Source: Protea cynaroides
Lineage: Eukaryota > Streptophyta > Magnoliopsida > Proteales > Proteaceae
DNA length: 64,000 nucleotides
NCBI GenBank assembly: GCA_028583415.1
Contig: CM053269.1
Coordinates: forward strand, 26,217,477 to 26,281,476
Direction of reading: 5' to 3'
The notes under the pieces were generated by a model. That model did not search any database, had not been told where the DNA came from, and saw nothing but the letters and a program-made list of their open reading frames with translations. Both the position numbers and the translations under genes were made by a program. Shown piece by piece: positions 31,937 to 45,241 of the stretch (the stretch's first letter is position 1; every line of letters starts with the position of its first letter).

Positions 31937-34900
31937 ACAAATTTTGTCCTCAAAATTTACACATACCTTCCGAGTCGAATAGGTGAGGATATTGCTTTCG
32001 CATAGCGTTCTCTTTTTCTCATGTAACTTATTCTATATTTTGGCTTCTCCAAGTAACCTTAATGTAGTAAATGTTGCGGTTGAAAAGACATTGTACCTTC
32101 TGGCTAGTGATCTCAAAAGGTACTACTTCGAACGTTAAATCTTCAGTCAAATCCAGTGGATCCGTTGTTAACACGTGTGTTGGATTTCTAACGTACTTCT
32201 TCAGTAATGAGATATGAAATACATCATGCACACTTGACATGGATGGTGGTAGTGCTAACTGATATGCTACTTTTCTACGTCTATCTAGAACTTCATAAGG
32301 TCCAATATATCTGAGACACAGCCTTCCCTTGTGTCCAAACCTTTTCAAACCATGCATAGGAGATATTTTCAGAAATACCACCTATGGTGAATTCGAGATC
32401 TCTGCGTCGATTATCTGCATATTGCTTCTGACGGTTCTGAGCTATTCAGACTCTTTCCTTGATAATGTCGACAACTCGACAAGTCTCTTCAACAAACTTT
32501 GGTCTAACAATACTCCATTCTCCAACTTCATTCCAAAACAAAGGAGTTCGACATTTTCTACCATATAGTGCTTCATAGGGTGACATCTGTATAGTCTCTT
32601 GATAGCTGTTGTTATAAGTGAACTCTATCAATGATAATTTCTCATCCCATGATCCTTTGAAGTCAATAACACAAGCTCGAAGCATGTCTTTTAAAATCTG
32701 AATAGTACGCTCCGACTGTCATTCTGTCTGAGGATGGAATGCAGTACTAAACTTCAATGTTGTACCCATAGCCTTCTGTAATCCTTCTCAAAACTTTGAG
32801 GTAAAGCGTGGGTCTCTGTTGGACATAATGCTTTCAAGTACACCATGTAATTGGAAAATATTATCTACATAAAGCTTAGCTAACCTCTCTAGGGTATACT
32901 GAGGTCGTATAGCTATGAAACGAGCTGTCTTGGTCAAATGATCCACAATCACCCAGACCGCATCAACTACTCGGGGAGTCAATGATAACCCGGTGACGAA
33001 GTCCATAATGATGCCGTCCCATTTCCATGCTGGTTCTGGCAGTGGCTGCAATAATCCTACAAGTCTTTGCCTTTCAACCTTTACTTGCTGACAATTCAAG
33101 CATTGAGACATAAATTTAGCTACATCAACTTTCATTCCTCTCCACCAATATAGTTTCTTCAGATCATGATATATATATTCGTACTTTCAAGATGTACTGA
33201 ATAAGCGGTGGTGTGAGCTTCCTTCATTAGTCTGTGTCTAATATCCAAGTCTTTATTTTTAGGAACACATACCCTTCCTTTGTATTTTAGTACCTTTTCA
33301 ACGTCCAAGGTGAACTCAGGAGTAGTCCTACCTTTTTCGAGGTCTTCTTGCACCGTTCTTAGATAAGGGTCTGATTTAATAGCGGCTTTTACTTCGTCTA
33401 ATAGATCAGGTACAATCTTCAATGTAGCAAACATGTTTGAGAATAGATGAATAAACCCTTGGTCAGTTGATTCATTAGGAATATCAATCACGAACTGCTC
33501 TTCACTGTAATTAAATACTCTCCCTGTGATACACATCGTAGCATTTGCACTAACTTCTTCTGGAGATTCTGTCATTGCTTTCCTGCTTAGTGCATCAACA
33601 ACTACATTAGCTTTTTTTGGATGATACTGGATATCGCAATTATAATCCTTCAATAATTTCAGCCATCTTCTTTGTCTCATGTTCAACTTCTTCTGATTAA
33701 AAAGATGAGTGAGACTCTTATGATCTGATTTAATCTGAAATTTCTCTCCATACAAATAATGTCTCCAGATCTTAACAGCATGTACTACTACTGTTAATTC
33801 CAAGTCATGAGTGGGATAGTTCTTCTCATGTGTCTTCAGTTGTCTTGAGGCATACGTAATTACTTGTTCTCCTTGCATAAGCACACATCCTAAACCTAAC
33901 CCAGATGCATCAGTATACAAGGTAAATGGTTGTCCTGGGATCAAAATAGTCAAGATGGGAGCTGATATCAATCTAGCATTCAATGTTTGAAAACACTCTT
34001 CACATTTATCGGTCCAGACAAACTTTTCTCCTTTCTTTGTCAGACTAGTGAGAGGTACGGCGATTCTAGAGTAATCTTCTACGAATCGTCGATAGTAACC
34101 AGCTAAACCTAAGAAACTTCTGATTTCTGCAACATTTTTAGGTGCTTCCCATTTCACAATGGCTTCAATCTTGCTAGAATTCACTTTAATTCCTTCAGCG
34201 GATACAACATGGCCTAAGAAAGCGAATTTGTTTAGCTAGAACTCACACATTATAAATTTTACGTAAAGCTTCTCTTTTCTTGTTCGCTGTAGAACGACTC
34301 TTAGATTTGTGACATGAGTTTCTTTGTCCTTGGAGTAGACTAGTATGTCATCAATAAATACAATGACTGACGTATCCAACATATCATGGAATACCGATTC
34401 ATGAGTTCCATAAAAGTTACGGGTGCATTAGTTAATCCAAAAGACATGACTAAAAATTCATAATGTCCATATTTGGTTCTGAATGCTGTCTTTGGAATAT
34501 CACCTTCCTTAATCTTCAACTGATGGTATCCTGACTAAAGATCAATTTTGGAGAACACTTTGGCACCTTGCAACTGATCGAACAAGTCATCGATCCGAGG
34601 CAATGAGTACCGATTCTTGATTATAAGTTTATTCAATTCTCGATAATCTACACACAGTCGAATGCTACCATCCTTCTTTTTCACGAACAATACTGGCGCT
34701 CCCCATGATGATTGCTGGGTCTAAATAACCCTTGTCTAGTAATTCTTGTAATTGTACCTTCAGTTCCTTCAGTTCAGTAGGAGCCATTCAATAACGTACT
34801 TTAGATACTGGTGTGGCTCCTGGCATAAGATCTATAACGAACTCTGTTGCTCGATCCAGTGGTAGTCCTGGTAGTTCCTCAGGAAATACATTCAGAAATT

Positions 34901-35330
34901 CATGCACAATTTCAATATCCTCCATTCGTGGTACTTCTTTGGTGAGGTCGACCACGGATACTAGATACCCAATTCCTCTTTTCTCGAGGTATTTTCTAGC
35001 CTTCAATGCAGAGAGAATGAGTTTTCACTTCCTAAGCAATATGCTTCCAATAAAATCAAATTATGTGCCATCTTTATTCTTAAATGATAACCTCTTCTAT
35101 GCACATAATCACTTGTAGAGTGTTGAGACAACTAGTCTATTCCCAAGATGACGTCAAAGTCTGTCATCTCAAGTCGATTTAGGTTGCATCCAAATTCTGT
35201 CCATCCATATGATTCAGACAATGTTCATAACACTTACCCACTACAACATCTAGTCCAATAGAGCTTGACCTAGAGAAATCTGGTATAAAGGTCTTAAGAG
35301 CTTGTCTAGTTCCTTTATTTCTTATAATTT
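31937..35330 (-). pseudogene. Chromovirus A pol: protease end, RT, RNase H, integrase, chromodomain
   Basis: Minus-strand domain order: protease/RT linker 34788-35330 ([31 protein letters not shown]); RT 34190-34790 with FIDD near 34345; RNase H at 33600-34000 ([18 protein letters not shown]); zinc H2C2 and integrase core 32446-33180 (CLNCQQVK, GLLQPLPEPAWKWDGIIMDF, SDRD-like SNRDPRF); chromodomain 32028-32381. There are frameshifts near 34185 and 33140 and a Gln-to-stop at 32700, so no polyprotein is made. Confidence 0.92.
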
Positions 35331-36270
35331 TTCAAAGACTATCGTCAAAAATTTCAAAATGCACTCAGTAGCTTACATCTCTTTTATCACTGATTTTCTA
35401 CCCTGATCTCTTTTTCGTATATCTCGAAAAGCATTGTCTGACTATTTACTCATTACATATCCCAAGTCTATCTATACGCATTAGGGTATATGCTTATATT
35501 CTTATTAATTCCAATAAATTTACTTTTGGTCTTTACTCAGTCCTCTTATTCATTATTAGAAATAACTCAACAGTAACTATACTAATCCAAGTATTATCAA
35601 TGCCACGATTTTCGACTTCATGCTTTTACAAATCTTCTGCCTTGTTAAAATTCATACCGATATAGCCATCTTTAATTCTGTCGAGCTCTATCTACTCCTT
35701 CATTGGCTACTCTTGGAAATTCTTACTTCTTGCTCATGCACTCTTTTACAGACCATGACTCAAATCCATCCATTCAGCAATCTCAGAACAGATTCTCCTT
35801 ACTTTATTTGAGGTTTTCTTGGTTATAGAATCTAATATGAATTCAATCATCTTCCTCCAATAATTTTGTTATTAACTAAGTATCTCTATCAACGTATGTC
35901 AAGGAATATAATAATCAAAATGTTTATCCAAAAGTAATTCATTTCCTTCTTTCGAATTCAGTATAATGAAGAACACTTATTTTATCTAGTGAACCTAGGT
36001 TTAAAGGATCAAGAGTAAATCTATGGTAATCCAACTAGCATCTAAAGGTCGTTAGATTACACGGTGGTCCAAATACATGGAAGTAGAGATTTTACAGCTC
36101 TTAGCCTCATGGTTATAGACTCTATCGAGTATATAATGCCATTGGTCAAGGCACTACAAGAGTAAATCTGGAGAAGTTTTGGTACATCAATAAATCAGGT
36201 ATAAAATAAAAAATATGTACATTCGAAATGATTAAACCTTTAAATGTTCATTCGGTTCATATCTCTATAA
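35331..36270. other. Unassigned interior of element A
   Basis: By comparison with element C this place should hold protease and the gag C-terminus with its zinc knuckle. I see no match to them. It is A+T-rich without ORFs and may be a replaced or very decayed segment. Confidence 0.5.
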
Positions 36271-39200
36271 CTCTGCCAGTGTTATGCTGCTGGTCCCAAG
36301 CCCGGATAAAAAAGGAGGGTTGGTACGTCAGGTTGGCAGTTGGTACCACCAAAAAACACAAACAAACCCTTATCATGGATTCATAAACAAAAGATAATCA
36401 GCGTAATGCTAGGGTGTTCTCTGTAAACGACGCGTTACATCTAGTCCATGATGTAGTGAAAAATGGGCAAGGGCTGCCGCATTGCCCGAATGCGGTGAAA
36501 AGTTTGCTAGGGCCGCCGCATCGGTGCCCGGGTGCGATAATAAATTGGCAAGGGTTCTCGTACCATGGACGAGTGCGGGCAAAGAAGCTAGTCCATAAAC
36601 GTAGGATTAGAATAGCATCTTGGAACATAGGATCTTTAACGGATAAAAGTCTAGAATTGATAGATGTTATGAGGAGAAGAAGGATTAACATAGCTTGCAT
36701 ACAAGAGACTAGATGGAAGGGTAAAAAAGCTAAGGAGTTGGATGGCTTTAAACTTTGGTATACGGGGGATAAAAATAATAGCAACGGAGTGGGTATAATA
36801 GTAGATAAGGATTTAAAGAATGATGTGGTGGATGTGAAAAGATTTGGTGATAGGATTATAGCCATTAAGCTAGTGATGGGGAAAGATATAGTCAATATAA
36901 TTAGCGCTTACGCACCCCAAGTAGGATTGGATGCGAATAGTAAGCCACAAATTTGGGAACACATGGATGGATTAGTACAAGGTTTATGACAAGGTGAAAA
37001 GATTATAATAGGGGGTAATTTGAATGGACATGTATGGGAAGATCGTAGAGGTTATGAAGATGTACATGGGGGATATGGTTTTGGAATAAGGAATGAGGAG
37101 GGGATCTCAATTCTAGATTTTACTACATCTTATGATTTATCCATCTTAAACACATACTTTGAAAAGAGAGAGGAGCATCTAGTTATCTTCAAAAGTAGGC
37201 ACCATAAAAGCCAAATAGATTTCTTTTTAACTCGAAAGTCAGATAGATTGTTATGTAAGGATTGTAAAATTATACCTGGGGAGAGTCTAACCACTCAGAT
37301 TATTGGTCTTGGATATGTATCTCACTATGCCGAGTAGTAGGAAAGGTCAGGTTTTGTGCCCTAGGATAAGGTGGTGGTGCTTAAATAGAAATACCTTGAA
37401 AACTTTTACTGATAATGTGATTAAACAAGGAATGTGGAACTTTGAAAGAGACACTAATACAATGTGGAATAAGATGACTGCTTATATTAAAAAAGTTACT
37501 AAAGAGGTTCTAGGTGTATTAGAAGGAAAATATCATTCTCCTAGAGAGTCTTGGTGGTGGAATGATGAGGTTCAAACAACCATTAAAGCTAAGAAATATA
37601 GTTTTAAGGCATGGCAAAAGACTAAGGATATAGAGGATATAAAAAGATATAGATTTGCTAGAAATGAAGTCAAGAAGATTGTGGGACAAGTAAGGGCGAA
37701 GAAATATGAAGATCTTTATATCAATCTGAGCACTAAGGAAGGAGAAAAAGCTATCTATAAAATAGCTAAGATGAGGAAAAGGCAGAGTAGAGATTTAGAC
37801 CATGTTAGATGTATTAAAAGTACAGATGGTAGAGTTCTAGTAAGGGATGAGGACATTAAAGAGAAATGGAACGATTATTTTTACAACCTACTAAATGAAG
37901 ATGTCTCAGGAAATAGTGCTTTAGATTCTCCATTACTCACCATGACACCACAGGTCATAGGTATATACGTAAAATTAGGGTGACAGAAGTAAAAAAGGCT
38001 TTAAGGAGGATGAATGTAGGCAAAGCACCTGGCCCAGATAAGGTCCCAATAGAAGTTTGGAAGAGCCTAGGAATGTATGGAGTATCTTGGCTAACTATGT
38101 TGTTCAATAAAATTATGAGCTCAGAAAAAATGCTAAATGAATGGAGAAGTAGTATTGTGGTTTCGATCTACAAAAACAAAGGCGATATTCATAGTTGCAA
38201 TAATTACAAAGGTATAAAACTAATGAGTCATACTATGAAACTGTGGGAGAGAGTTATTAAAACCCACTTGAGAAAAGAAACTACCATTACGGAGAACCAG
38301 TTTGATTTTATGCCAGGTAGATCCACAACAGAGGCTATTTACTTGCTTAGAAGACTCATGGAAACATGTAGAGAAGGCAAGAAGGACCTCCATATGGTTT
38401 TCATCGATCTAGAAAAGGCTTACAATAGAGTCCCAAGGGAGTTAATTTGGCAAGTACTAGAGAAGAGATGCGTTTCAAGCAAATATGTGGACATAGTTAA
38501 GGATATGTATTATAATGTGGTGACTAATGTGAAAACCATGGGGGGGTCAAGGTCGTGAATTCTTAATTACAATTGGGTTACATCAAGGATCAGCTTTAAG
38601 CCCTTATTTATTTGCCCTCATCATGGATGATCTTACCAGAGACATTCAAGACGAAGTTCCTTGGTGTATGCTTTTCGCTGGTGATATTATTTTGGTGGAT
38701 GAGACAAAAGCAAGGATTAATGCAAAGTTGGAGCTATGGAGATCATCTTTGAAATCAAAAGGTCTTAAGATAAGTAGAACGAAGATGGAGTATATGGTGT
38801 GCAACTTTAGTCACACAAGGACGGATAATGAGGTGGTGAACATTCTTGTGAGGAAAATATAGCAAAGTGATCATTTTAGGTATTTAGGTTCAATCATAAA
38901 CAAAGAAGGTGATGTAGAAGATGATGTTTTACAGAGGATTAAAATAGGATGGATGAAGTGGAGAAGTGCGTCTGGAGTGCTATGCGATCGGTGTATTTCT
39001 GTAAAACTTAAAGGAAAATTCTATAGGATAGTTATTCGACCGGCTATGATGTATGGTGCTAAATGTTGGGCAGTCAAAAAGCATCATATTGATAAACTTA
39101 GTGTAGCTGAGATGAGGATGTTAAGATGGATGTGTGGCAAAACTAGGAAGGATAAGGTAAGGAAAGACAATATTAGAGCTGATTTGGGAGTTGCGCCAAT

Positions 39201-39485
39201 ACATGATAAGTTACGAGAAAGTCATTTGAGATGGTATGGCCATGTTCAACGGAGTCCGTTAGATGCTCCCGTTCGGAGGAGTGATTTGATTCAGATTGAC
39301 AGGGTTAAGAGAACTAGGGGTAGACCTAAGATGAATCTAGGAGAGGTGGTGAAGAAAGACATGTATAGCTTAGGCCTTGCTTCAAGTTTGACATCGAACA
39401 GAGCTGATTAGCGGACAAGAATCCATGTAGCTGATCCCATTTAGTTGGGATAAGGCTTTGTTGTTGTTGTTGTTGTATGTGCATC
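36271..39485 (+). mobile_element. RTE-type LINE inserted in gag of element A
   Basis: About 3.2 kb. The 5' leader gttatgctgctggtccc starts near 36281; the 3' end is tgggataaggctttg then (TTG)5 near 39475. ctctataa at 36263-36270 and 39486-39493 may be the target duplication. Order: AP-like endonuclease, then reverse transcriptase, then a C-terminal domain. It looks near full-length but is inactivated. Confidence 0.88.
36414..39411 (+). pseudogene. LINE endonuclease-reverse transcriptase (broken)
   Basis: Endonuclease: RIASWNIGSLTDKS, CIQETRW, ISAYAPQVG, then GGNLNGHVW where families have GGDFNGHVG (Asp changed to Asn), and SQIDFFLTRK. RT: KAPGPDKVPIEVWK, NYKGIKLMSHTMKLWERVI, QFDFMPGRSTTEAI, VFIDLEKAYNRVPRE (usual Asp is Asn), and the catalytic box FAGD in place of FADD. 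C-terminal part: MMYGAKCWAVKKHH, EMRMLRWMCG, RWYGHVQRSP. Stops at 36987 and 38556 and frameshifts near 37320 and 37980 break it. Several losses are G-to-A changes. Confidence 0.9.
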
Positions 39486-39489
39486 CTCT

Positions 39490-40025
39490 ATAATCATAAG
39501 GATAAGTCAATGATACACTGCATCCCATATAAACATATCTAGTTATATGGCCACAATAGATTTGATCTTTTACTGAAATGTTTGAGGCTTCATCTTCAGA
39601 AAATATTCTTCAACCCTTGTTGGATCATTCTGCCATGATGCAGCTATCCCATACATCGATGGCTGATAATGGTAACCACCTTGATACACTGCTTGTTGTG
39701 CACCAAGCTTCTACACTGGGGTGTGCATTATTGGGACCTACGGTATGGTAGGCACTATGTTATGGCTAACATGTAATGGGGGTACAGTGTTACTACCAAT
39801 CGGTACCGTACTTGATTTGACCCGAAGGTATTGGTGTAGCATTGGCAACTTGGATAGTGATTTCCACGGTAACTTACATACCCGGTATAAACTGTTGTTG
39901 CTTTTGCATTTTGTCTGACCAAATTTGTTACAATCGTGGCCAAAGCATTTGGTGGTCCAGGTAGATTGACTAGAGTGGCCTGGTTGTTCACCCCCTTTGA
40001 TTTGTTCCAATCTGATTATCATTAT
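39490..40025 (-). pseudogene. Gag N-terminal part of element A
   Basis: The minus strand gives LPGPPNALATIVTNLVRQ, which aligns with PPLPPELATVVMNLAQQQ of element C gag. Broken by stops; the remainder was displaced by the LINE. Confidence 0.65.
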
Positions 40026-40652
40026 TTAGCATCTGCTCAGATGAGTTTTCACTACCGGTTCTCGACCCAAATAGTGGTGGGGTCAAGTTACAACCTCTTC
40101 TTAATGCTCAATGGGCAACGGATTAGCGTGTGGTGGATCTCACTCTGAGTCTCACGTCACCCAGGAGTATAGCTTTATTTTCTTTTATAGTTACTCTCAT
40201 TTTTGGTGTATGGCCATTGTTCTCCTATTTCTGTTGGATTTAGCCCGAGATCTTTCCCTTTACCTCTACAGGGATTTAGGCGTCACTAGTCATTTTTCTT
40301 CTTCCTCTGTCATACATCGAGTTTCATATCTTGTGAGTACCAACTCGGTATTCTAATTTTTTGCTTTATAGATGCTCCCTTCTTGCTACTGTACTATATT
40401 TTTTGTATACTTAGACAACTGCTCGACTTATAGATCGTACCCTATATTATTTGTTTATTAGGATACATTTAGATTTTTTTTGTCTGTGTATATATATGGT
40501 TCCACCTTTTATATGTACATTATTGTCTTGTTTAAGTTCTATCTCAACCAACACAGGTGCTTATGGTGTGTTTGTATTAAAGCTTTTAATTATCCTAACT
40601 CAGTCCATGGACTCTAGTGGAAGTATTCAAGTTCGATGGGTAAGGCCTTAGA
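40026..40652 (+). pseudogene. Leader of element A with flanks of a deleted antisense gene
   Basis: The stretch 40440-40652 (tatatatatggttcc...ctatctcaaccaacacaggtgcttatggtg) matches the sequence downstream of the antisense gene of element C (55795-55990: tatatacgtttg...ggtctcaaccatcacttgtgcttatagtg). 40200-40280 resembles its upstream side (gggattt after ctacag). The coding part, about 1.3 kb in C, is missing. Confidence 0.55.
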
Positions 40653-40664
40653 GCTCTGATACCA
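40653..40664 (-). promoter_or_regulatory. Primer-binding site (initiator tRNA-Met), element A
   Basis: Minus strand TGGTATCAGAGC, three bases after the 5' LTR end, complementary to the 3' end of plant initiator tRNA-Met. Confidence 0.93.
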
Positions 40665-40667
40665 AGT

Positions 40668-43002
40668 TGTCACACCCCAATTCTGGTTTAACCAGAATGG
40701 TGTGATGAACAGCCAATAAACCAACAGTTCACCCATGATCTCGTATAGGTCATACCCACCATATCAAACCAAATACGCATTCTACATTAATAATCAGAGA
40801 TAATAAACAAATAAATGAAAGTCTTACAGATAATGAACTAAGAATCTAACAGTGATAAATAAGTATTTAATCCAATTATTTCCAAACCACAAGACATAAA
40901 AATAAATACTCAAATACATATCTGATGTTCAAATTATAACTAAACTTAAGCAAAAACGCATTGGTTGCACTGGCATGATGAATCATGCGCATCTTCTTCA
41001 GTTTCTATGTCCATCGCAGCAACATGTCCATACGTCAGCGCATTCATATATTCTTCAATGGTAGGACCTGTATCATCAACTAAAAATATTCGACGTCGAA
41101 AGGGTGCACACATCATGGCTCAGTAGCAAACAAAACAATGCAACAAACATATGCATGTATTCAATTCATATCTTTGGTCTGATTTATAAATTTGCAATAT
41201 GCTATAGAAAAATTTAGTGGCTGCCGCACCTCTATACACGAGTGTGTGAATTGGCCCAATGGATCAAACACCATTGTCGTCCCACATGCACCCACCATGG
41301 AATAGAGATAGAGCTAAAGTGTCCGAATGAAACACCGCCAACACTTCCCCTGATGCCCTACCCATACCAATACGTAAGCCCCTATTGGCGAGGGCTTGTA
41401 AACTAGGCTCGCAACTAACCAATCCTAATGCCAAATAGTGTATCCAAGGCCTCACCCCAACATCCCTCAATACGTCTATAGAGATAGAGCTAAGGCCCCC
41501 CGACAGAGTTAGAGACCTCACGGTCCGAGACCACCTCCCCTGATACCCTACGAAGTAATAATTCTACCAAGGTAATGGCGATACGATGATATTAATGGGC
41601 AAGATTTGAGTAGAGATAGAGCTAGAGTCTGGTGACGAGGTCGAAGACTACCATGCCACGTCCTCCCCCTGATGCTCCACTAGCATCCAACACACCAACC
41701 ACACACATACATTTACATACCTATTCCTAGCATCATCATCATCATCATGTTATAAATAAACGGAATTAAATATGCATGAACAGTAATAGAAAGAATATTG
41801 GATGACATGTGAGATGCACATTACAAGCATACAAGCATAGAATCAATCAGGCATTGGACTCAATAAAAATAAATGGTTTGTTATTATCCAATTAGTTTAG
41901 GTCTTGTTCCCTCACCTTTTAGCAATACTCGATGTCCTTCCAAGCCTTAAAATGCTCTTTGAATTGATTTAACAACCTAAAAGTTATATGAATTTAAGTT
42001 AGTGTTCATATGTGACATGTTACAGTAGTCGAAAATCAAAACAGGGCACTGATAGGTGTCTGATTAGTCCTATGATCTCATGCTGTATCGATCTTACTGT
42101 TTATGGTCGATACCCTACGGTCGCATATGGTGCGACTGTAGCTGCGGCCATATGATTTCTAAAATCTTTCCGAATGCCTATGGTCGATCCTCAGGTCATA
42201 CTGGTCATGATATGGTCAACCGTAGCTGCGATCTTAAGATTTCTGGTCACAGTCTACATGAAATTCGAGTTCTTCCTGGGTCAATTCTTCTGTTCTTCAA
42301 TGGGGTTTATTCTAAGGTCATCCTATGACCATCATTAGTAATTTCTTATCAACCCTAATCATCAAATTCACTCCTCATGGTTCTCCTTAGGATTTTCCCA
42401 AGAAAATCACATAAATTATAATAGGTTGATATTGTCTATCTTCCATAGAAGTCTTACTCCTTAGAGTTTACATCTCCAAAGATTCGTTTCATACCTTGGC
42501 CTGTGATAGAGAGCCAATCTCTTCTCAGCAAATTCTTCTCCTTAGCTTTTTCTTCTTCTCCTTCTCTTCCTTCTCTTTCTCTAGGGTTTACTAATGTTCT
42601 AAAAGAGTGAAAAAGGACTGAGGGACGTCCTTTATATAGAGTAAAACTCTCCATATAGAGTTCTCTTTCAATTAGGAAAGCAATTCCTTAGTTTAGGAAA
42701 GTTTCCAAAACTTGGAGTCTGATCTGGGTTCTCACGGCCGATCAGATGGTCGCATAAACTGTCGACCGTATGGTCAAAATCATCGACTACGGGGTTTTGG
42801 ATTTGATATTTTTGTTTCCCTTCCTTATGGTCGACCATACCTACCCAGGCATGCGACCTTAGGTATGTTTTTAGTGTTTTTAACTCAATTCTCATACATG
42901 ATTTGTGATCTATCTTCTAACGCTCGATCCACTTGGTCCAAGAATGATGGAAAGACCTGGCATGACACGGTTAGACCAAGTTAATGGAGTGTGGGTCTTA
43001 CA
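40668..43002 (-). repeat. 5' LTR of element A
   Basis: 2,335 bp, TGTAAGACCC...GGTGTGACA on the minus strand. TATA box ctatataaaggacgtcc at 42626-42642 (minus). Motif clusters (tatggtcgacc type) at 42730-42850 and 42080-42230 flank it. Confidence 0.93.
40946..41081 (-). CDS. LTR-internal conserved peptide (A, 5' LTR)
   Basis: Minus-strand codons EEYMNALTYGHVAAMD and HDSSCQCNQCVF, open, stop at 40946. One Glu-to-Gln change in the CEC motif. Confidence 0.45.
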
Positions 43003-44904
43003 TTAGATCATTTCCATTGACTCTCAAACCCTAGAGCCGTCTGAAAGGAGATCTGAAAAGGAGCAGAGAGGTATGAAGCTGTTCGAAAAGGGATTTTCTG
43101 TTGGGAGGAGAGCACCGCCATTCAACGAATACCTGTAAGTGCTTTACCTCTATAAAAAGGCTTGGGTTACCGATCAAAGCCGTGAAACGGTGTATTAATC
43201 CAAAACCCTAGAACTGTAAAACCCCAGTTCTCATTGAGATCCATTATGAGAAGGATGGGAGCGTTGTTCGACGTTGTTAAATGAGGAATAATCTAAACCT
43301 AAGTGACCTAACAGGTATCTTGACCCTAAAATGGTTTAGGAGGAACCCTGAAACTAAGTCGAGGACTGACGGGAGAGGGAGGTCTGAGAATGGACTCTTG
43401 GACCCATACCGTCGGGCTCACCGATGGGACTAAATGTTCTACTGTATGCATACAGCAGGGCATATCGGCTAGACTAAAGTCCTACGATATGCCCATGCGG
43501 TATATACTACAGGCACATATCGGCTGGACAAAAGTCCTGCGATATGGTCAACAGGCACATACCGGCTAGACTTTGAGTCAGACCGGTATGTCTGTCCTTG
43601 CCTCATTGTTGGCCAAACTTGGTTCTGACCAATTAGACCCTTGTAAACCTAATTCTAAATTATGAATAATGTCGTGTAGGACTTTTTGACGACGTGTGTG
43701 GACTCTGTGACGCAGAGTAGACTTGCAATCACGCGTCTGGTAAGGGACAAGATCCCAAACCTTAATTAACTAATAATGGGCAGTAAACCTTTGTTTCTGT
43801 AATCTGTTTGATTGTTACCTGTGTATTCACATGTTATCTTGTTATTTAATTTTATTATGTGTTCATGCATATTCGTATGCTAGGAATGATGTTTGTTAGG
43901 CATGTGAATGTTTTCGTCAGTGTGTAGAATGTAAAAGGGAGTGTAGCCCTGGATATATCCTCATACTGACACCTTTTCGTATTGCTGTTTACCTTAGCGA
44001 GCTTGGTACGAGTAGGATATCAGGGGGAGGAAGTGGGATTGTGGCTCTGCCTGCCCACCAGACTCGAGCCCTATCTCTATGTCATAGGGAGCTACGCTGG
44101 GGTAGGATCATAGATACTGTGATGACATATAGAATTGGTTAGAAACGAAACCCACTTGTAAGCCCTTGCCAATAGAGGTGTAGGTATTGGTATGGTGTAG
44201 AGTATTAGGGGGAGGACGCGGTAGTGTGGATTGTAGCCTGATCCTCAGACTCTATCTCTATCTCTATAATAGAGTGAGTAATGTGGGGCAACAACAGTAG
44301 TGTGGATCAGAGCTTGACAGTTGGGTGTGCTCACACTCTCGTGCATGGAGGTGCAGTGGCTCCAAATCTTACCATAACACTTTGCAAGTTATACCTAATT
44401 CAATTTAATGTTATCTTATGCATGTTGTATGTTGCATTGTCTTGTGCTTTACTGAGCTAAGTTGTGAGCTCACCCTGTATATATACATTCTTTTTCAAAT
44501 AACGATGCAAGATATACTGTGGAAGATTTTAGACTGCTCCAGCGTATGGGACAGTAGCTGCTATAGATATACAGGTAGTAGAGGATGAGCATGATGTCTC
44601 ATGTGAGTGCTCTTACTATGTGTTTCTGTAGGATTTGCTATTTATTATTTTTAGTTAATTCTAAGTGGGTGTAATAAATAATTTATTTATGTTTTGAGAT
44701 TTAAGAATAATTTGAATAATTATTTATTTACAATTAGAAACTCAGTTCATTTATTTATTAATTCTGCTACTATTATTATTATATGATTGTGGTTAGTTTG
44801 CATTGATTGGTTTGTTGACACGGTCTATTGAGATCTTGGTGTGAACCGTTGGGTTTGAGACGATTCACTCACACTTCTGGTTCATCCGAAATTGGGGTGT
44901 GACA
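43003..44904 (+). repeat. LTR of element B, R/U5 part
   Basis: Begins with the ttaga target duplicate of A and ends ggtgtgaca. A possible leader splice donor, cct/gtaagtg, lies at 43133-43139, and a second dyad cluster (cataccggctagac / gtcagaccggtatg) at 43440-43595. The LTR peptide at 44505-44632 is recognisable (VEDEHDVSCEC) but frameshifted. Confidence 0.85.
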
Positions 44905-44907
44905 ACT

Positions 44908-44919
44908 TGGTATTAGAGC
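44908..44919 (+). promoter_or_regulatory. Primer-binding site, element B (one change)
   Basis: TGGTATTAGAGC, identical to the site of A and C except C to T at position 7. Confidence 0.88.
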
Positions 44920-45241
44920 TCTTAGGCTCTGTCCAGCTAACCATTTATGCAACTAACTGAATCTAGTGAACTAAGATAGGAAATTAAAAATTGTAATAAA
45001 AACACACCATAAGCTTGTTTGATGCTTGAGACAAAATGAAAAGAGCATAACACACTATATATTTAAAGAGAAAATTTATAAACAAGTATGTCTAAAGAGA
45101 AGACTATATTAACATGTAATGACCTAAACATAAAATAAAAATATATAGTGTACTACAGGGTACAGTCCACATGTCGGATAGTTACCCTGATATTAAAAAA
45201 ACTGTATATATATGTAGGAGAAGGAGATAATGTTTAGGCTA

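Larger units (their letters stand above)
29593..43002 (-). mobile_element. Chromovirus A, complete but decayed
   Basis: Minus-sense Ty3/gypsy element of 13.4 kb with perfect 5-bp target duplications ttaga (29588-29592 and 43003-43007). 5' LTR 40668-43002, primer site 40653-40664, degenerate gag, an inserted LINE (36271-39485), pol 31922-35330, purine tract, 3' LTR 29593-31921. The polyprotein ends with a chromodomain, placing it in the chromovirus branch, most like Tekay/Del. The antisense gene seen in C has been deleted here, leaving its 3' flank. Confidence 0.93.

Noticed and set aside
34813..35118. 101-codon Ser-rich plus-strand ORF
   Set aside because: Shadow of the RT-protease linker of element A on the minus strand.
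40653..40664. tRNA gene suggested by the gctctgatacca string
   Set aside because: Only 12 bases match the tRNA 3' end and they adjoin an LTR; this is a primer-binding site, not a tRNA gene.
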